The notes: generated by a model from the letters alone, not told the origin. A DNA stretch of 39,170 nt from Alphaproteobacteria bacterium (GCA_021296265.1 JAGWAT010000002.1:7082-46251); one strand, 5' to 3'; counted from the stretch's first letter, positions 1-8,793 are shown. Numbers and translations: made by a program.

Positions 1-81
1 GGATGCCCACCCGCCGACATGGCGCCATCAGGGGCGTCCTCGTCACAAGTCTTTCCGCGGACAAGCGGCGCTGGCTTCACA

Positions 82-846
82 TCAGTGATTCCACCAGGGC
101 AGGTCCGAGAATGCGCGAAGGTCCAGCTCGTGTGTCCACGCCGAGCGATGCTGGTGCGCGAGGTGGAAGTACGTCTCGGCGATCTCGGCGGGCACCAATA
201 GCCCGTCGTGTTCCAGCCCCCTCTCCTCCCGGAGCTTCTGGAAGGCTTCCGGCCCCAGCATCTTCCCGAGGGTATCCGGCGCATCCACCGCCCCGTCGAT
301 GAGGACGTGGACGACGTGAATGCCCTTGGCGCTGAATTCCGCGTTGAGGGACTGGCACAGCATGCGCCGGCCGCCCATGGCCGCCGCATGCGAGTGCTGC
401 TCGCGGTTCCCGCGCATCGCCGCGGTAGCCGAGGTCACGAGGATGATCCCCTTGCCCCGCTGCACCATGTGGGGACACACGCTGTTGGCCGTGCGGAACA
501 GGCCGAACGTGGCCATTCGCCAACCGCGTTCGAATGCCTTGTAGCTGGTGTCCGCGAGTGTGCGATTACCGATCTGGGCGCCCAGGTTGTAGACCACGAC
601 CTCGATCGGGCCGATGTTCGCCTCCACGTCCGCCACCCGCTCCTCGATGCTGTCGGGCTCGACGGCGTTCAGCAGGAAACCCGATGCGCTCCCACCGTCG
701 GCCGTGATGCTCTCGACCAGAGTCTGGAGACCTTCTTCGTCGGTGCGGCGGCACAACACCGCGTGGTATCCCTCGCGGGCGAAACGCCGCGCGACATTGC
801 CGCCGATTCCTGCGCCGGCGCCGATCACGAGACAAACTGGTTGCAT
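82..846 (-). CDS. Atypical short-chain dehydrogenase/reductase (SDR)
   Basis: A 254-residue Rossmann-fold protein of the SDR family, probably a cytoplasmic NAD(P)-binding protein. The dinucleotide-binding motif GAGAGIG lies at residues 9-15, and the usual NNAG is replaced by NLGA near residue 87. The catalytic YxxxK motif of classical SDRs is not present: the aligned stretch reads HAAAM (153-157), so His and Met stand where Tyr and Lys are expected. A Ser near 139 is kept. The start at ATG 846 is preceded by AAGGAG at suitable distance; an upstream in-frame extension has no such site. The gene is divergent from the lar operon and shares its 279-bp upstream region, so joint control is possible. 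The substrate is unknown. The SDR fold is secure; whether the protein is an active oxidoreductase is not. Confidence 0.85.
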   Translation of the reverse strand: MQPVCLVIGAGAGIGGNVARRFAREGYHAVLCRRTDEEGLQTLVESITADGGSASGFLLNAVEPDSIEERVADVEANIGPIEVVVYNLGAQIGNRTLADTSYKAFERGWRMATFGLFRTANSVCPHMVQRGKGIILVTSATAAMRGNREQHSHAAAMGGRRMLCQSLNAEFSAKGIHVVHVLIDGAVDAPDTLGKMLGPEAFQKLREERGLEHDGLLVPAEIAETYFHLAHQHRSAWTHELDLRAFSDLPWWNH

Positions 847-1125
847 GGACCTGGGGCTCCTTGTGGTCTGGTAGCTGGCTTTACCGTCGACACCGCACAT
901 TGGTCACCCCGGCAGTACGTCCCGGTGTTGCCGGACGTCATGGCAGGCGCGACGGCGGTGGTACACTCGCGGGCCGCACATTACAGCACGCGGCGCCGGA
1001 CACATCCGACCGGTCGCAGCCCCCGCGGTCACTGGACGCACCGGCGTGGCAAAGGCCGCCGACGGCGCGACGGCGCTTGACCGTACCGACGACCGCAACC
1101 GCCCCGCGCTCCCGAGGATCAGCTG

Positions 1126-2346
1126 ATGCACGTTCATCTCGATGCAGTGGGAGGTGCGGCCGGCGACATGTTCGCGGCGGCGATGGTCGACGCCTGTCCC
1201 GACTACATCGAAGCCGTGGAAACTGCAGTACGGGCCCTCGATCTCGGCGACCGGGTAGCCATCGCGTTCGTTCCGCACAGCGACGGCGTGCTGCGCGGGC
1301 GCCGCTTCCGGGTCACCTGCCCCGCACCGCCGCACGCGACACCAGCCGATGTCGTCCGGGAATGGATCGCCCGGGCATCGCTCGCGCGGGCAGTGCGGAT
1401 GCGGGCCCTCGACATCCTGGCGCTGCTGACCGAGGCGGAGGCCGAGGTGCACGGAATCCCGGTGACCGAGGTAGCGTTTCACGAACTGGGCGGCCTCGAC
1501 ACGCCGGTCGACCTGGTGGCCGCGGCGGCGCTGATCGAGGCTGCGGGTTCGCCCAGCTGGTCGTGCGGCGCGCTGCCCCGGGGCCGCGGCATGGTCCGGA
1601 CGGAGCACGGGATGCTTCCGGTTCCTGCCCCGGCGACTGTCCGGCTGCTGGACGGAATGGTTCTGGTCGACGACGGGGTCGAGGGCGAGCGCATCACGCC
1701 AACCGGGGCCGCCATTCTCCACCATCTCGCACCGGAACAGGCGGCGGATTTCGTCCCGCGCCGACTGCGCGCCACCGGGCACGGATTCGGGAGCAGCACG
1801 TTCGAAGGCCGGAGCAACGTCCTTCGAGCCCAGTTCTACGCTCCGCTGGCCGAGAACCTTGAGACGGACCGAATCGCTGTGCTGACCTTCGAAGTAGACG
1901 ACCAGTCGCCGGAGGATCTCGCGGTCGGCCTCGAGCGCCTGCGCACGGCAGACGGCGTCCTCGACGTTTCCCAGCACGCCGTCGGCGGCAAGGACAACCG
2001 ACTGGCGGTTCGCGTCCAGGTGCTGGCCAGTCCCGACCAGGCCCACGCAGTGTCCACGCAGTGTTTCCGCGAGACCACCACGCTCGGGCTCCGCTGGACG
2101 CTCACGGATCGCTTGCTCCTGCCGCGCGCCATGATGACCACCGATGGTGCCGGGCATTCCATCCGCGTTAAGGTAGCCACGCGCCCCGGCGGCGGGCGTA
2201 CAGCGAAGGCGGAACTTGCCGATCTCCGCGCCGCCGGCGTCGGGCAGGCGGGGCGGGCGGAGCTGCGGGCCGAGGCCGAGCGGCAGGCGCTGGACGACCT
2301 TCACGAAGACCCTGTTGGAAGCGAGCGTGACCACGACAACGACTGA
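1126..2346 (+). CDS. larC: LarC, nickel insertion protein of nickel-pincer cofactor synthesis
   Basis: A 406-residue protein recognisable as LarC, which inserts nickel into the pyridinium bis-thiocarboxylate mononucleotide made by LarB and LarE, using CTP. The N-terminal motif (HLDAVGGAAGDMFAAA) matches the family's 'D..(S/G)G.(S/A)GDM', followed by EVAFHELGGLDT, HGMLPVPAPAT and TPTGAAIL. The C-terminal part carries the family's VKV..RPGG stretch and ends in a charged tail that departs from relatives. In Lactiplantibacillus plantarum LarC needs a programmed frameshift; here the whole protein is one uninterrupted frame. ATG 1126 follows GAGG with an 8-base gap. The 3' end overlaps larE by 20 bases, making it the first gene of a larC-E-B-A operon. 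Confidence 0.93.
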   Translation: MHVHLDAVGGAAGDMFAAAMVDACPDYIEAVETAVRALDLGDRVAIAFVPHSDGVLRGRRFRVTCPAPPHATPADVVREWIARASLARAVRMRALDILALLTEAEAEVHGIPVTEVAFHELGGLDTPVDLVAAAALIEAAGSPSWSCGALPRGRGMVRTEHGMLPVPAPATVRLLDGMVLVDDGVEGERITPTGAAILHHLAPEQAADFVPRRLRATGHGFGSSTFEGRSNVLRAQFYAPLAENLETDRIAVLTFEVDDQSPEDLAVGLERLRTADGVLDVSQHAVGGKDNRLAVRVQVLASPDQAHAVSTQCFRETTTLGLRWTLTDRLLLPRAMMTTDGAGHSIRVKVATRPGGGRTAKAELADLRAAGVGQAGRAELRAEAERQALDDLHEDPVGSERDHDND

Positions 2347-3145
2347 CTTGCTGGATGCCCTGCACGGCGTGCTTGACGCGCTGGGGCCCGTCGCCGTTGC
2401 CGTGAGCGGCGGTGTCGACAGCACCACCCTCGGAGCACTCGCGCTGGCGCGGAACCCGTCCGAGACGCGACTGTTCCATGCCGTCTCTCCCGCCGTCCCC
2501 GCCGAGGCCACCGAGCGGTTGCGGGCGCACGCCGAGCCGGCGGGCTGGCCGCTCAGCATCATCGACGCCGGGGAATTCGCCGACCCGAACTATCTGCGCA
2601 ATCCCGTCAACCGCTGCTTCTATTGCAAGCAGAACCTCTACCAGACCATCCGGGAGCACACCGCCTCCACCGTGCTCTCCGGGGCCAACCTGGACGACCT
2701 CGATGACTTCCGTCCGGGGCTCCGGGCCGCCGCCGACCACGCCGTGCGCCATCCGTGGATCGAGGCCCGCATCGACAAGGCGGGGATCCGCCGGCTCGCG
2801 GCTGCCAGCGGCCTGCACGAGTTCGCGGACCTGCCAGCCTCGCCCTGCCTCTCCAGCCGCGTCGAAACCGGAATCGGAATCGCCGGCAACGACCTTCGCG
2901 CCATCGATGCTGCCGAGCACCTCCTCCGGCGGGAGCTGGCCCCGGAGACGGTCCGCTGCCGGGTGCGCGCGGGTGGCGTCGTGGTCGAACTGGACCCGCC
3001 GACCCTCGCCAGGCTCGGCGGACACGAGCAGCGGGCGCTGGGCGCGCGCATCCGCGCCCTCTTCGCGCCGACCGGACGTCCGGAGGCGGTGGGCTTCGCG
3101 CCGTACCGGCGCGGGAACGCCGTGATCAGAAAGGAAGCCCCGTGA
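2327..3145 (+). CDS. larE: LarE, ATP-dependent sulfur transferase of nickel-pincer cofactor synthesis
   Basis: LarE of the PP-loop ATPase family adenylates the biscarboxylated pyridinium nucleotide and places sulfur on it. The PP-loop SGGVDST is at residues 27-33. Cysteines occur in NRCFYCK (97 and 100) and ASPCLSSR (174). Some LarE proteins use one sacrificial cysteine at the last position, while others bind a [4Fe-4S] cluster through three cysteines; the three-cysteine pattern here points to the cluster type (inference). The start is taken as GTG 2327 with GGAAG just upstream, giving 272 residues, the usual family length. An extension to 2216 would run deep into larC and looks like out-of-frame larC sequence. 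The stop overlaps the larB start (GTGA). Confidence 0.93.
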   Translation: MTTTTTDLLDALHGVLDALGPVAVAVSGGVDSTTLGALALARNPSETRLFHAVSPAVPAEATERLRAHAEPAGWPLSIIDAGEFADPNYLRNPVNRCFYCKQNLYQTIREHTASTVLSGANLDDLDDFRPGLRAAADHAVRHPWIEARIDKAGIRRLAAASGLHEFADLPASPCLSSRVETGIGIAGNDLRAIDAAEHLLRRELAPETVRCRVRAGGVVVELDPPTLARLGGHEQRALGARIRALFAPTGRPEAVGFAPYRRGNAVIRKEAP

Positions 3146-3846
3146 GCTCCGCCGGACGCGAGGTCCGGCTCGACGTCGGCCGGCGCGCACGCATCGGCCT
3201 CGACGAGGCGATCCTGTGCGAGACGAAGACCCCCGAACAGCTTTCGCACATCCTCGACGAAGCGGCCGACGGCGGCCGCACCATGCTCCTGACCCGCCTG
3301 TCGGAACCGCAGTTTCAGGCACTGCGCGCGGAGCACGCCGCCGTCCTCGACTACCACGCCCTCTCGCAGACCGGGATCTTCGGTGCCATCGCGCCGCCTG
3401 AGGGACCTGCCCGGATCGCCATCGTGACGGCCGGGTCGTCCGATGCGGGCGTCGCCCACGAGGCGGCCCGGACCCTGGCCTACGCGGGCGTCGCCTGCGA
3501 ACTGGTGTGCGACGTGGGCGTCGCGGGACTGTGGCGAGTGCTGGAGCAGGTGGATCGGCTCGCGGAAATGGACGTCGTCATCGCGGTCGCCGGCATGGAC
3601 GCGGCGATGGTGAGCGTGATCGGTGGGCTCGTCCCGGGACTGGTGATCGCTGTCCCCGTCTCCACTGGCTACGGCGTCGCCCGGCGGGGCGAGACCGCGC
3701 TGTATAGTTCGCTCACCAGCTGCAGTCCCGGGGTCGCGGTCGTGAACATCGACAACGGCTTCGGCGCGGCCTGCGCCGCGTTGCGCGCGGTTGCACACGC
3801 GCGCGCGAACCGGGCCGACCCGGTCGGAGCCGCCAATGCACGTTGA
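3142..3846 (+). CDS. larB: LarB, pyridinium-3,5-biscarboxylate mononucleotide synthase
   Basis: LarB carboxylates and hydrolyses nicotinic acid adenine dinucleotide, the first step of the nickel-pincer nucleotide pathway; its C-terminal half resembles PurE. The 234 residues include the N-terminal motif EAILCETKTPEQ (about 23-33) and the PurE-like core AGMDAAMVSVIGGL (150-163), VPVSTGYG (171-178), and PGVAVVNIDNGFGAA (196-210), all typical of LarB. The start is GTG 3142, sharing bases with the larE stop, with AAGGAAG a few bases upstream. The 3' end overlaps larA by 11 bases. The order C-E-B-A with overlaps throughout indicates one translationally coupled transcript. Confidence 0.94.
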   Translation: MSSAGREVRLDVGRRARIGLDEAILCETKTPEQLSHILDEAADGGRTMLLTRLSEPQFQALRAEHAAVLDYHALSQTGIFGAIAPPEGPARIAIVTAGSSDAGVAHEAARTLAYAGVACELVCDVGVAGLWRVLEQVDRLAEMDVVIAVAGMDAAMVSVIGGLVPGLVIAVPVSTGYGVARRGETALYSSLTSCSPGVAVVNIDNGFGAACAALRAVAHARANRADPVGAANAR

Positions 3847-5099
3847 CCTGAACTACGACCGCGGATCCCTCGCCGTCGCCGTCGCGAACGAGTGGCGGGC
3901 GACCGTGCTCCGCAAGCCGGCGATGCCGCTGCTGGCCGACCCGTCGCACGCTGTCGCGGACGCGCTCGCCCTGCCGGTTAACGCGCCGCCCCGCCGCCCG
4001 GTCGGCCTGCATCCTGATTTGCGACATCACCCGTCCCGTTCCCAACGGCGACATCCTGCCGATAGTGCTGCGCACGCTGCTCGCCGCCGGGCTGCCGGCC
4101 GAGGCGATCACGGTGCTCGTGGCGACCGGGCTCCACCGTCCGAACGAGGGCGACGAACTGCTCGAAGTGGTGGGCGACACGTGGGTCCTCGACACGGTCC
4201 GGGTGGTGAACCACTTCGCGCGTCGCGACGCCGACCACGTCGAGGTCGGGACGACCCGGCTCGGCAACGTCATCAAACTTGACCGGCGGTTCGTCGAGGC
4301 GGACCTGCGCCTAGCGATCGGCCTCGTGGAACCGCATTTCATGGCGGGCTACTCGGGCGGGCGCAAGATCATCGCGCCCGGCATCGCGCACGCCGATACC
4401 ATCACCACGTTCCACAGCGCCCGCTACATGGAAGACCCGCACGCCGCCAACTGCGTGCTTACGGACAACCCGCTGCATGAGGACCAGCTCGAAGTCGTCC
4501 GGATGACCGGCGGTGCCTACGCGATCAACACGGTCCTGGACGACGAACGCCGGATGTCCTTCGTCAACTACGGCGAGATCGTGGAAAGCCACCTGCAGGC
4601 GGTGACGTACACGCGCGCCTACACGGAGCTTCCGGTGTCCGAACGCTTTCCGACGGTCGTCACGTCAAGCGCCGGCTATCCGCTCGACAAGACCTACTAC
4701 CAGACTGTCAAGGGCATGGTCGGACCGCTCGACATTTTGTCGCCGAACGGGAACCTCATCGTCGTCTCAGCCTGCTCGGAAGGGATGGGATCACCAGACT
4801 ACGTGGAGGCCCAGCGTCGTCTCATCGCGCTGGGGCCCGACCAATTTCTGGACAGCCTTCTCGACAAGCGGCATGCCGACGTCGACGAATGGCAGACCGA
4901 AAAGCAGCTCGCCCCCATGCGTGCCGGCACCGTCTCGCTCTACACGACGGGCCTCAACAAAGAGGAGCGCGGTCTGACCGGTGTCGCGATGATCGATTCG
5001 GTCGAGGAAGCCATTGCCCGGAGTGTGGCCGCCGCCGGCGACTCCCGCGTGGCGTTTGTGCCGGAAGGCCCCTACGTCGTGCCGCAATACGCTCCCTGA
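3836..5099 (+). CDS. larA: LarA-type nickel-dependent racemase/epimerase, interrupted by a frameshift
   Basis: LarA is the apoenzyme that holds the nickel-pincer nucleotide and racemises or epimerises 2-hydroxyacids by hydride transfer. The first 52 residues (from ATG 3836, inside larB) are in one frame. From about 3985-3999 the family sequence continues in another frame, from RSACILICDITRPVPNG to the stop at 5099. The junction lies in a CCG/CCC-rich tract. The known active-site elements are all present in the second part: Arg in DITRPVP, His in TGLHRPN, EPHFMAGYSGGRK with the catalytic His and the cofactor-bearing Lys, the His of GIAH, and Lys in PLDKTYYQTVKG. Total length is about 420 residues, near the family norm. 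The few residues at the junction seem short compared with relatives, which hints at a small deletion. It could be inactive, recoded, or a sequencing error. LarA homologues differ in substrate, so lactate is not assured. Confidence 0.88.
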
Positions 5100-5246
5100 G
5101 GAGCGATTTCCCGTCGCCAGCTTCCCTGCGCATCGAATGGGCCCCCGGAGCGAGGGCTCAAGCGACCTTGGCGGTTTGCCGCCTTTGATCCTGTGCCGCA
5201 AAACTCCAAGTAGTATGCGCTGAGGCCCAACCGCGAACGATCAGCG

Positions 5247-6383
5247 ATGCAACGAGACACCGAACGACGACTGGCCGCCGAGGCGCTTGATCGTGTCAAG
5301 CGGCGCGAGATTCCGCAGGCTGACAGTACGATGGTGATCGACGGTGCCCGCTACACGGCCGCCGCGGCGCTCGCCGCCGAGAGCGCTAGCCTGTTCCGTC
5401 GCTACCCGCTGCTCGTCGCGCTGGGATGCGAGATCCCGCGGCCCGGCAACTACCTGGCGTTCGACATCGCCGGAGTACCGGTGCTCCTCGTGCGCGATGA
5501 CAAGGGTTCCGTGCACGGCCTCCTGAATACCTGCCGGCACCGGGGTGCCCGCCTGCTGGCCGGTGAAGGCACGGTCGGCAAGGCTTTCGCCTGCCCCTAT
5601 CACGGCTGGGCCTATGACCGTTGCGGCGTGCTGCGGGCGCTCCCGGAGAGCGAGCACTTCCCGGAAGTCGATGTGGACGATACCCGCCTCATGCGGTTCC
5701 CGACGGAAGAGCGCGACGGGCTGGTATGGCTGCTGCTCGACCCTGCGGCCTCGGAGGTGCCGGACCCTGGACTCGACGCGCTCGGCCCGGAGCTCGCCGG
5801 CTACCGGCTCTCGGAACACATCCGCCGGGGCAGCCACACCTGGACCAAGCGGATGAACTGGAAGCTTGGGATCGACACGTTCCTGGAACTTCACCACGTG
5901 GCCGTCCTCCACCGGCAGACGATCGCCAAGACGATCCTGCGGCAAGCGTTCCTGTATGAACCGTTCGGGCAGCACGCGCGCCTCGTGGCTCCGCGCCGGA
6001 GCATCGAGGATCAGCGCTGCGAAGACCCCGCAAACTGGCGGCTGGTACCGCACGCGACCATTATCTACCGACTGTTTCCCAACGCGGTACTGCTCAGCCA
6101 GGGCCCGCACATGGAACTGTACCGCTTCTTTCCCGACCCCGAGCAGCCCGGCACGACGGAATGCCGCATCACCTTCTCATCACCGGCCGACGACACGTCC
6201 GTGCGTGACTGGGAAGAGGTGCTGGCGCTTGTCCTCGGTGTGCTTGACCGCGAGGATTTCGCCATGATGGAGAGCGTGCAGTCGAACCTCGCCGCCGGCC
6301 TCCAGCGGGAAGTCATGTTCGGCCGGAACGAGATCGGTCTGCAAAATTTTCACCGCGTGCGGGACGCGGCCCTGATCGAGTAG
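5247..6383 (+). CDS. Rieske non-heme iron oxygenase, alpha-subunit type
   Basis: A 378-residue aromatic-ring-hydroxylating or demethylating oxygenase-like protein. The Rieske [2Fe-2S] ligands are CRHRG (C96, H98) and CPYHGW (C116, H119). The catalytic domain has NWKLGIDTFLELHH with the bridging Asp at 210 and iron ligands in HHVAVLH (about 217 and 222), then a C-terminal acidic site in the EDFAMMESVQ region. No reductase or ferredoxin partner is encoded nearby, so electrons must come from elsewhere. It starts 147 bases after larA on the same strand; ATG 5247 has no strong ribosome site. The substrate cannot be named; position beside lar and hydroxyacid genes suggests a role in breakdown of an organic acid or aromatic compound (inference). 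Confidence 0.9.
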   Translation: MQRDTERRLAAEALDRVKRREIPQADSTMVIDGARYTAAAALAAESASLFRRYPLLVALGCEIPRPGNYLAFDIAGVPVLLVRDDKGSVHGLLNTCRHRGARLLAGEGTVGKAFACPYHGWAYDRCGVLRALPESEHFPEVDVDDTRLMRFPTEERDGLVWLLLDPAASEVPDPGLDALGPELAGYRLSEHIRRGSHTWTKRMNWKLGIDTFLELHHVAVLHRQTIAKTILRQAFLYEPFGQHARLVAPRRSIEDQRCEDPANWRLVPHATIIYRLFPNAVLLSQGPHMELYRFFPDPEQPGTTECRITFSSPADDTSVRDWEEVLALVLGVLDREDFAMMESVQSNLAAGLQREVMFGRNEIGLQNFHRVRDAALIE

Positions 6384-6457
6384 CTGCGCCCCAACGATCG
6401 AGCCACAAACTGGGCAGCTGCCGACCGGCCCTGGCGGACCGGCCGGCAGCCTAACGC

Positions 6458-7495
6458 CTAGCGTACGGCCATGGCCGTGCTGCCCGGGGCGCCACCCAGG
6501 CCCTTGATCGGCAAGGGTGAGAACACGAACAGGAATTCGTGGGGGTTCGCATCGGCGCCGGCGTCGGCAGCGATCGCCGCTGCCAGCTCGCCGAGACGCA
6601 TCCATTCCAGCAGGTGGATGCCGTGCTGGGTAATCAGGATGAAGTGCGCGGTGTTGAAGATGAACCCGTACTCTTCACCCATGACATAGGGGTTTTCCAG
6701 CAACTCCACGCTGCGTCCACCGACCGCGGCTTCGGAATGCTGCGTGTCGGTGCCGAGCATCGCGATGCCCCGCTCTGCCAGCCACCAGGCCACCTCGCTG
6801 CCGATGCCCGGTGAGTTGAAGTGCCGCTCGTTGTCGATCCCGAACAGGCTGTCCCATCCGGTGTACATCAGGACCACGTCACCAACGCCGGGACCCTCGA
6901 CCCCCTGATTCGCCAGCACCGCCTCCACGTCGGCAACGGAAATCTCGTAGGAATCCTCGACGATCTGCTGACCGTTGAAGTCGATCTTCGGCACGTCGGA
7001 ATTGTTGACGAAGTCGAGCAGGATCGCCCGGGTGAAGAACGGCCGCACTTTCTCGACGCCCAGCTTCATGACACGCCCGAGTTCATCGGGACCGAGGTCT
7101 TCGTGCGTGAAGCAGTTGTAGTAGCCCAGGTCGTGTCCGGCATGCGCGAGTCCGTCGAACTGCGTTGCGATCTGGCCGATCGACGCCACCACGCCGCCCG
7201 AGTAGAACGACTGGGAGTTCTCCTCTTCGTCCGGGAAGCTGAACGGGGCGATCGTGACGTCGAACACACGGCCGAATGGCGGCGTGCCCAGCGTGACCTC
7301 GTCGTACACATGACCGAGTCGGATGATCTCGCCCGTGCGTACCAGCTTGATGGACTCGAGAACGTTTTCAGGAGTCTGGGTGCGGGTGGCACCGATCTGG
7401 TCCTCCGGATCATCCTGTTGCCAGGGGCAGCGCTTGTCCGCAGCTTCGGCGGTTCCGACCCAGGCGATGACGAACGCTAAGATCAGTCGTTTCAT
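6458..7495 (-). CDS. Exported cyclase-family (kynurenine formamidase-like) hydrolase
   Basis: A 345-residue protein with an N-terminal signal peptide (MKRLILAFVIAWVGTAEA, cleavage before ADK), so probably periplasmic. The remainder resembles the cyclase family (PF04199) that includes kynurenine formamidase and other metal-dependent amide or lactone hydrolases. The family metal motif HxGTHxDxPxH appears in a divergent form, QFDGLAHAGHDLGYYN, with later matches GVGDVVLMYTGW, GIAMLGTDTQHSEA and a HGIHLLEW region. ATG 7495 follows GAGGGAG nine bases upstream. The gene is convergent with the Rieske oxygenase and its promoter lies in the AT-rich island. The substrate is unknown. Confidence 0.85.
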   Translation of the reverse strand: MKRLILAFVIAWVGTAEAADKRCPWQQDDPEDQIGATRTQTPENVLESIKLVRTGEIIRLGHVYDEVTLGTPPFGRVFDVTIAPFSFPDEEENSQSFYSGGVVASIGQIATQFDGLAHAGHDLGYYNCFTHEDLGPDELGRVMKLGVEKVRPFFTRAILLDFVNNSDVPKIDFNGQQIVEDSYEISVADVEAVLANQGVEGPGVGDVVLMYTGWDSLFGIDNERHFNSPGIGSEVAWWLAERGIAMLGTDTQHSEAAVGGRSVELLENPYVMGEEYGFIFNTAHFILITQHGIHLLEWMRLGELAAAIAADAGADANPHEFLFVFSPLPIKGLGGAPGSTAMAVR

Positions 7496-8055
7496 TTTGC
7501 ATTACTCCCTCTTGACAGATAACGAACTGTCACAAGAGCAATTAGCTTAGTCAGTAGAAAAGATCATTGCAAACAAACCTACTCGGTTGCGGCAAACTTG
7601 TTTTCGGTTTTCGTGGGTCATGTGCCACTCTGTGCTGGACCATAAAGAGTTTGAATTGTAGTCACAGCAGAGAGGACAAAACCAGTATCAGTTCTGCAGC
7701 TGTTTATCTAAACACTTTTTTACACTACCCGTACACCTTCAATAGATCAGTTATCGTTCTTGCTAATCTTTGTTCAAGGTGACAGCCGTAACTTCGGCCG
7801 GTTTGTTATTGCTCACCTTTCGAATCCTTCTGTTCCTTATTTGTTCTTTCGAAGCTGGACAGACTGATCGGCCCTTGCTCAGCAACCCGTCTGGCCACAA
7901 TTGAGACAGTCGCGCACGGGCGTTCCCGCTCCCAGCTGCCTGATCGCCGGCGCACTCACGAGCCCGCCGGCGGAGGCCGCCGGGCGCCATGCGGTCGGAC
8001 GAATGGAGGCCGTTATGATGCGCCCGCAAACCGACTGCGGCGACGGAGGCTTTCG
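7496..8055. other. Gene-free region with an AT-rich island
   Basis: 560 bases between the cyclase gene and a divergent SDR gene. From 7500 to about 7870 the base composition is clearly more AT-rich than anything else in this GC-rich window, with runs such as TTTTTT near 7720, and then returns to normal. Small frames exist on both strands but none resembles a known protein or has a credible ribosome site. It may hold promoters for the two divergent genes or be a remnant of transferred DNA. Confidence 0.55.
7513..7532. promoter_or_regulatory. Inverted repeat TGACAG-N8-CTGTCA, candidate operator
   Basis: Two perfect 6-base arms, TGACAG at 7513-7518 and CTGTCA at 7527-7532, are separated by eight bases and centred about 27 bases upstream of the cyclase gene start on the minus strand. 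Size and spacing suit a dimeric repressor site overlapping the promoter. This is a reading of symmetry only; no regulator gene is visible beside it. Confidence 0.35.
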
Positions 8056-8793
8056 ATGGCAATTGATGAGTACCGGACGGCCCTGGTAACGGGCGCGTCC
8101 GCAGGGATCGGCCAGGCGACTGTCCGCGCCCTGTGCGAGGCCGGCCTCGCCGTCATCGCCGTGGCAAGACGCGCCGAGCGCCTGCGAGGACTGGCCGCGG
8201 AAACCGGGGCAACCCCCATGGTGCTCGACCTGTGCGACACCGACGCGTTGTATGCCGCGCTCGGACCGCTCGAAGTCGACGTCCTGGTCGCCAATGCCGG
8301 ACTTGGCCGCGGCATGCGGAGCTTCGTCGATGCGGACCGAGGGGACATCGACCTGACGATCGACACCAATGTAACCGCCTACCTGCACACGCTCCGCGCC
8401 GTGCTCCCGGGGATGCGCGAACGCAAGCGCGGCCATGTGGTGGGGATCGGTTCCGTGGCCGGGTTGTATCCGCTCCAGTCACCGATTTACGGCGGCTCCA
8501 AGGGTGCAGTCCGACTCGCCACGCAAAACCTGCGGCTCGACCTGGCGGGAACCGGCGTGCGCGTGACAGAGATCTGCCCCGGCCGCGTCGTCACCGAGTT
8601 CATGGTGGGCGCGGCAGGGGAGGAAGCGGCCCGGCAGGCCTACGGGTCGTTCGACGAACTGCAGCCGGAAGACGTGGCCGAGGCAATCCTCTACGCCGTA
8701 AGCGCACCTTGGCGGGTGAACGTCTCGACCATCGAGATCGTGCCCACCGAACAGGCCTTCGGCGGGATCAAGTTCACGCCCGTCGAGCGCTGA
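8056..8793 (+). CDS. NADP-dependent SDR, YdfG/serine-dehydrogenase-like
   Basis: A 245-residue classical SDR. The cofactor motif TGASAGIG is near residues 12-19, NAG near 79-81, the catalytic Ser in GIGSVAG, and YGGSK supplies the catalytic Tyr and Lys. The C-terminal INxIEI..T-type ending (VSTIEIVPTEQAFGG) resembles YdfG and related 3-hydroxyacid or serine dehydrogenases, which oxidise beta-hydroxy acids to semialdehydes. ATG 8056 follows CGGAGG six bases upstream. Downstream, after 72 bases, lies the GFA-domain gene on the same strand. The substrate class is inferred from family resemblance; the exact substrate is not known. Confidence 0.9.
   Translation: MAIDEYRTALVTGASAGIGQATVRALCEAGLAVIAVARRAERLRGLAAETGATPMVLDLCDTDALYAALGPLEVDVLVANAGLGRGMRSFVDADRGDIDLTIDTNVTAYLHTLRAVLPGMRERKRGHVVGIGSVAGLYPLQSPIYGGSKGAVRLATQNLRLDLAGTGVRVTEICPGRVVTEFMVGAAGEEAARQAYGSFDELQPEDVAEAILYAVSAPWRVNVSTIEIVPTEQAFGGIKFTPVER

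Noticed and set aside
847-1125. Sigma-70 or sigma-54 promoter for the lar operon
   Set aside because: Candidate boxes such as TTGCCG and TACACT are wrongly spaced; no pair is convincing.
904-2562. Long open frame of 552 codons antisense to larC
   Set aside because: It mirrors larC in a GC-rich sequence, has no recognisable domain, and larC is unmistakable on the other strand.
7763-8062. 99-codon minus-strand frame in the AT-rich region
   Set aside because: No ribosome site, no similarity to a known protein, and it crosses the composition boundary and the SDR start.
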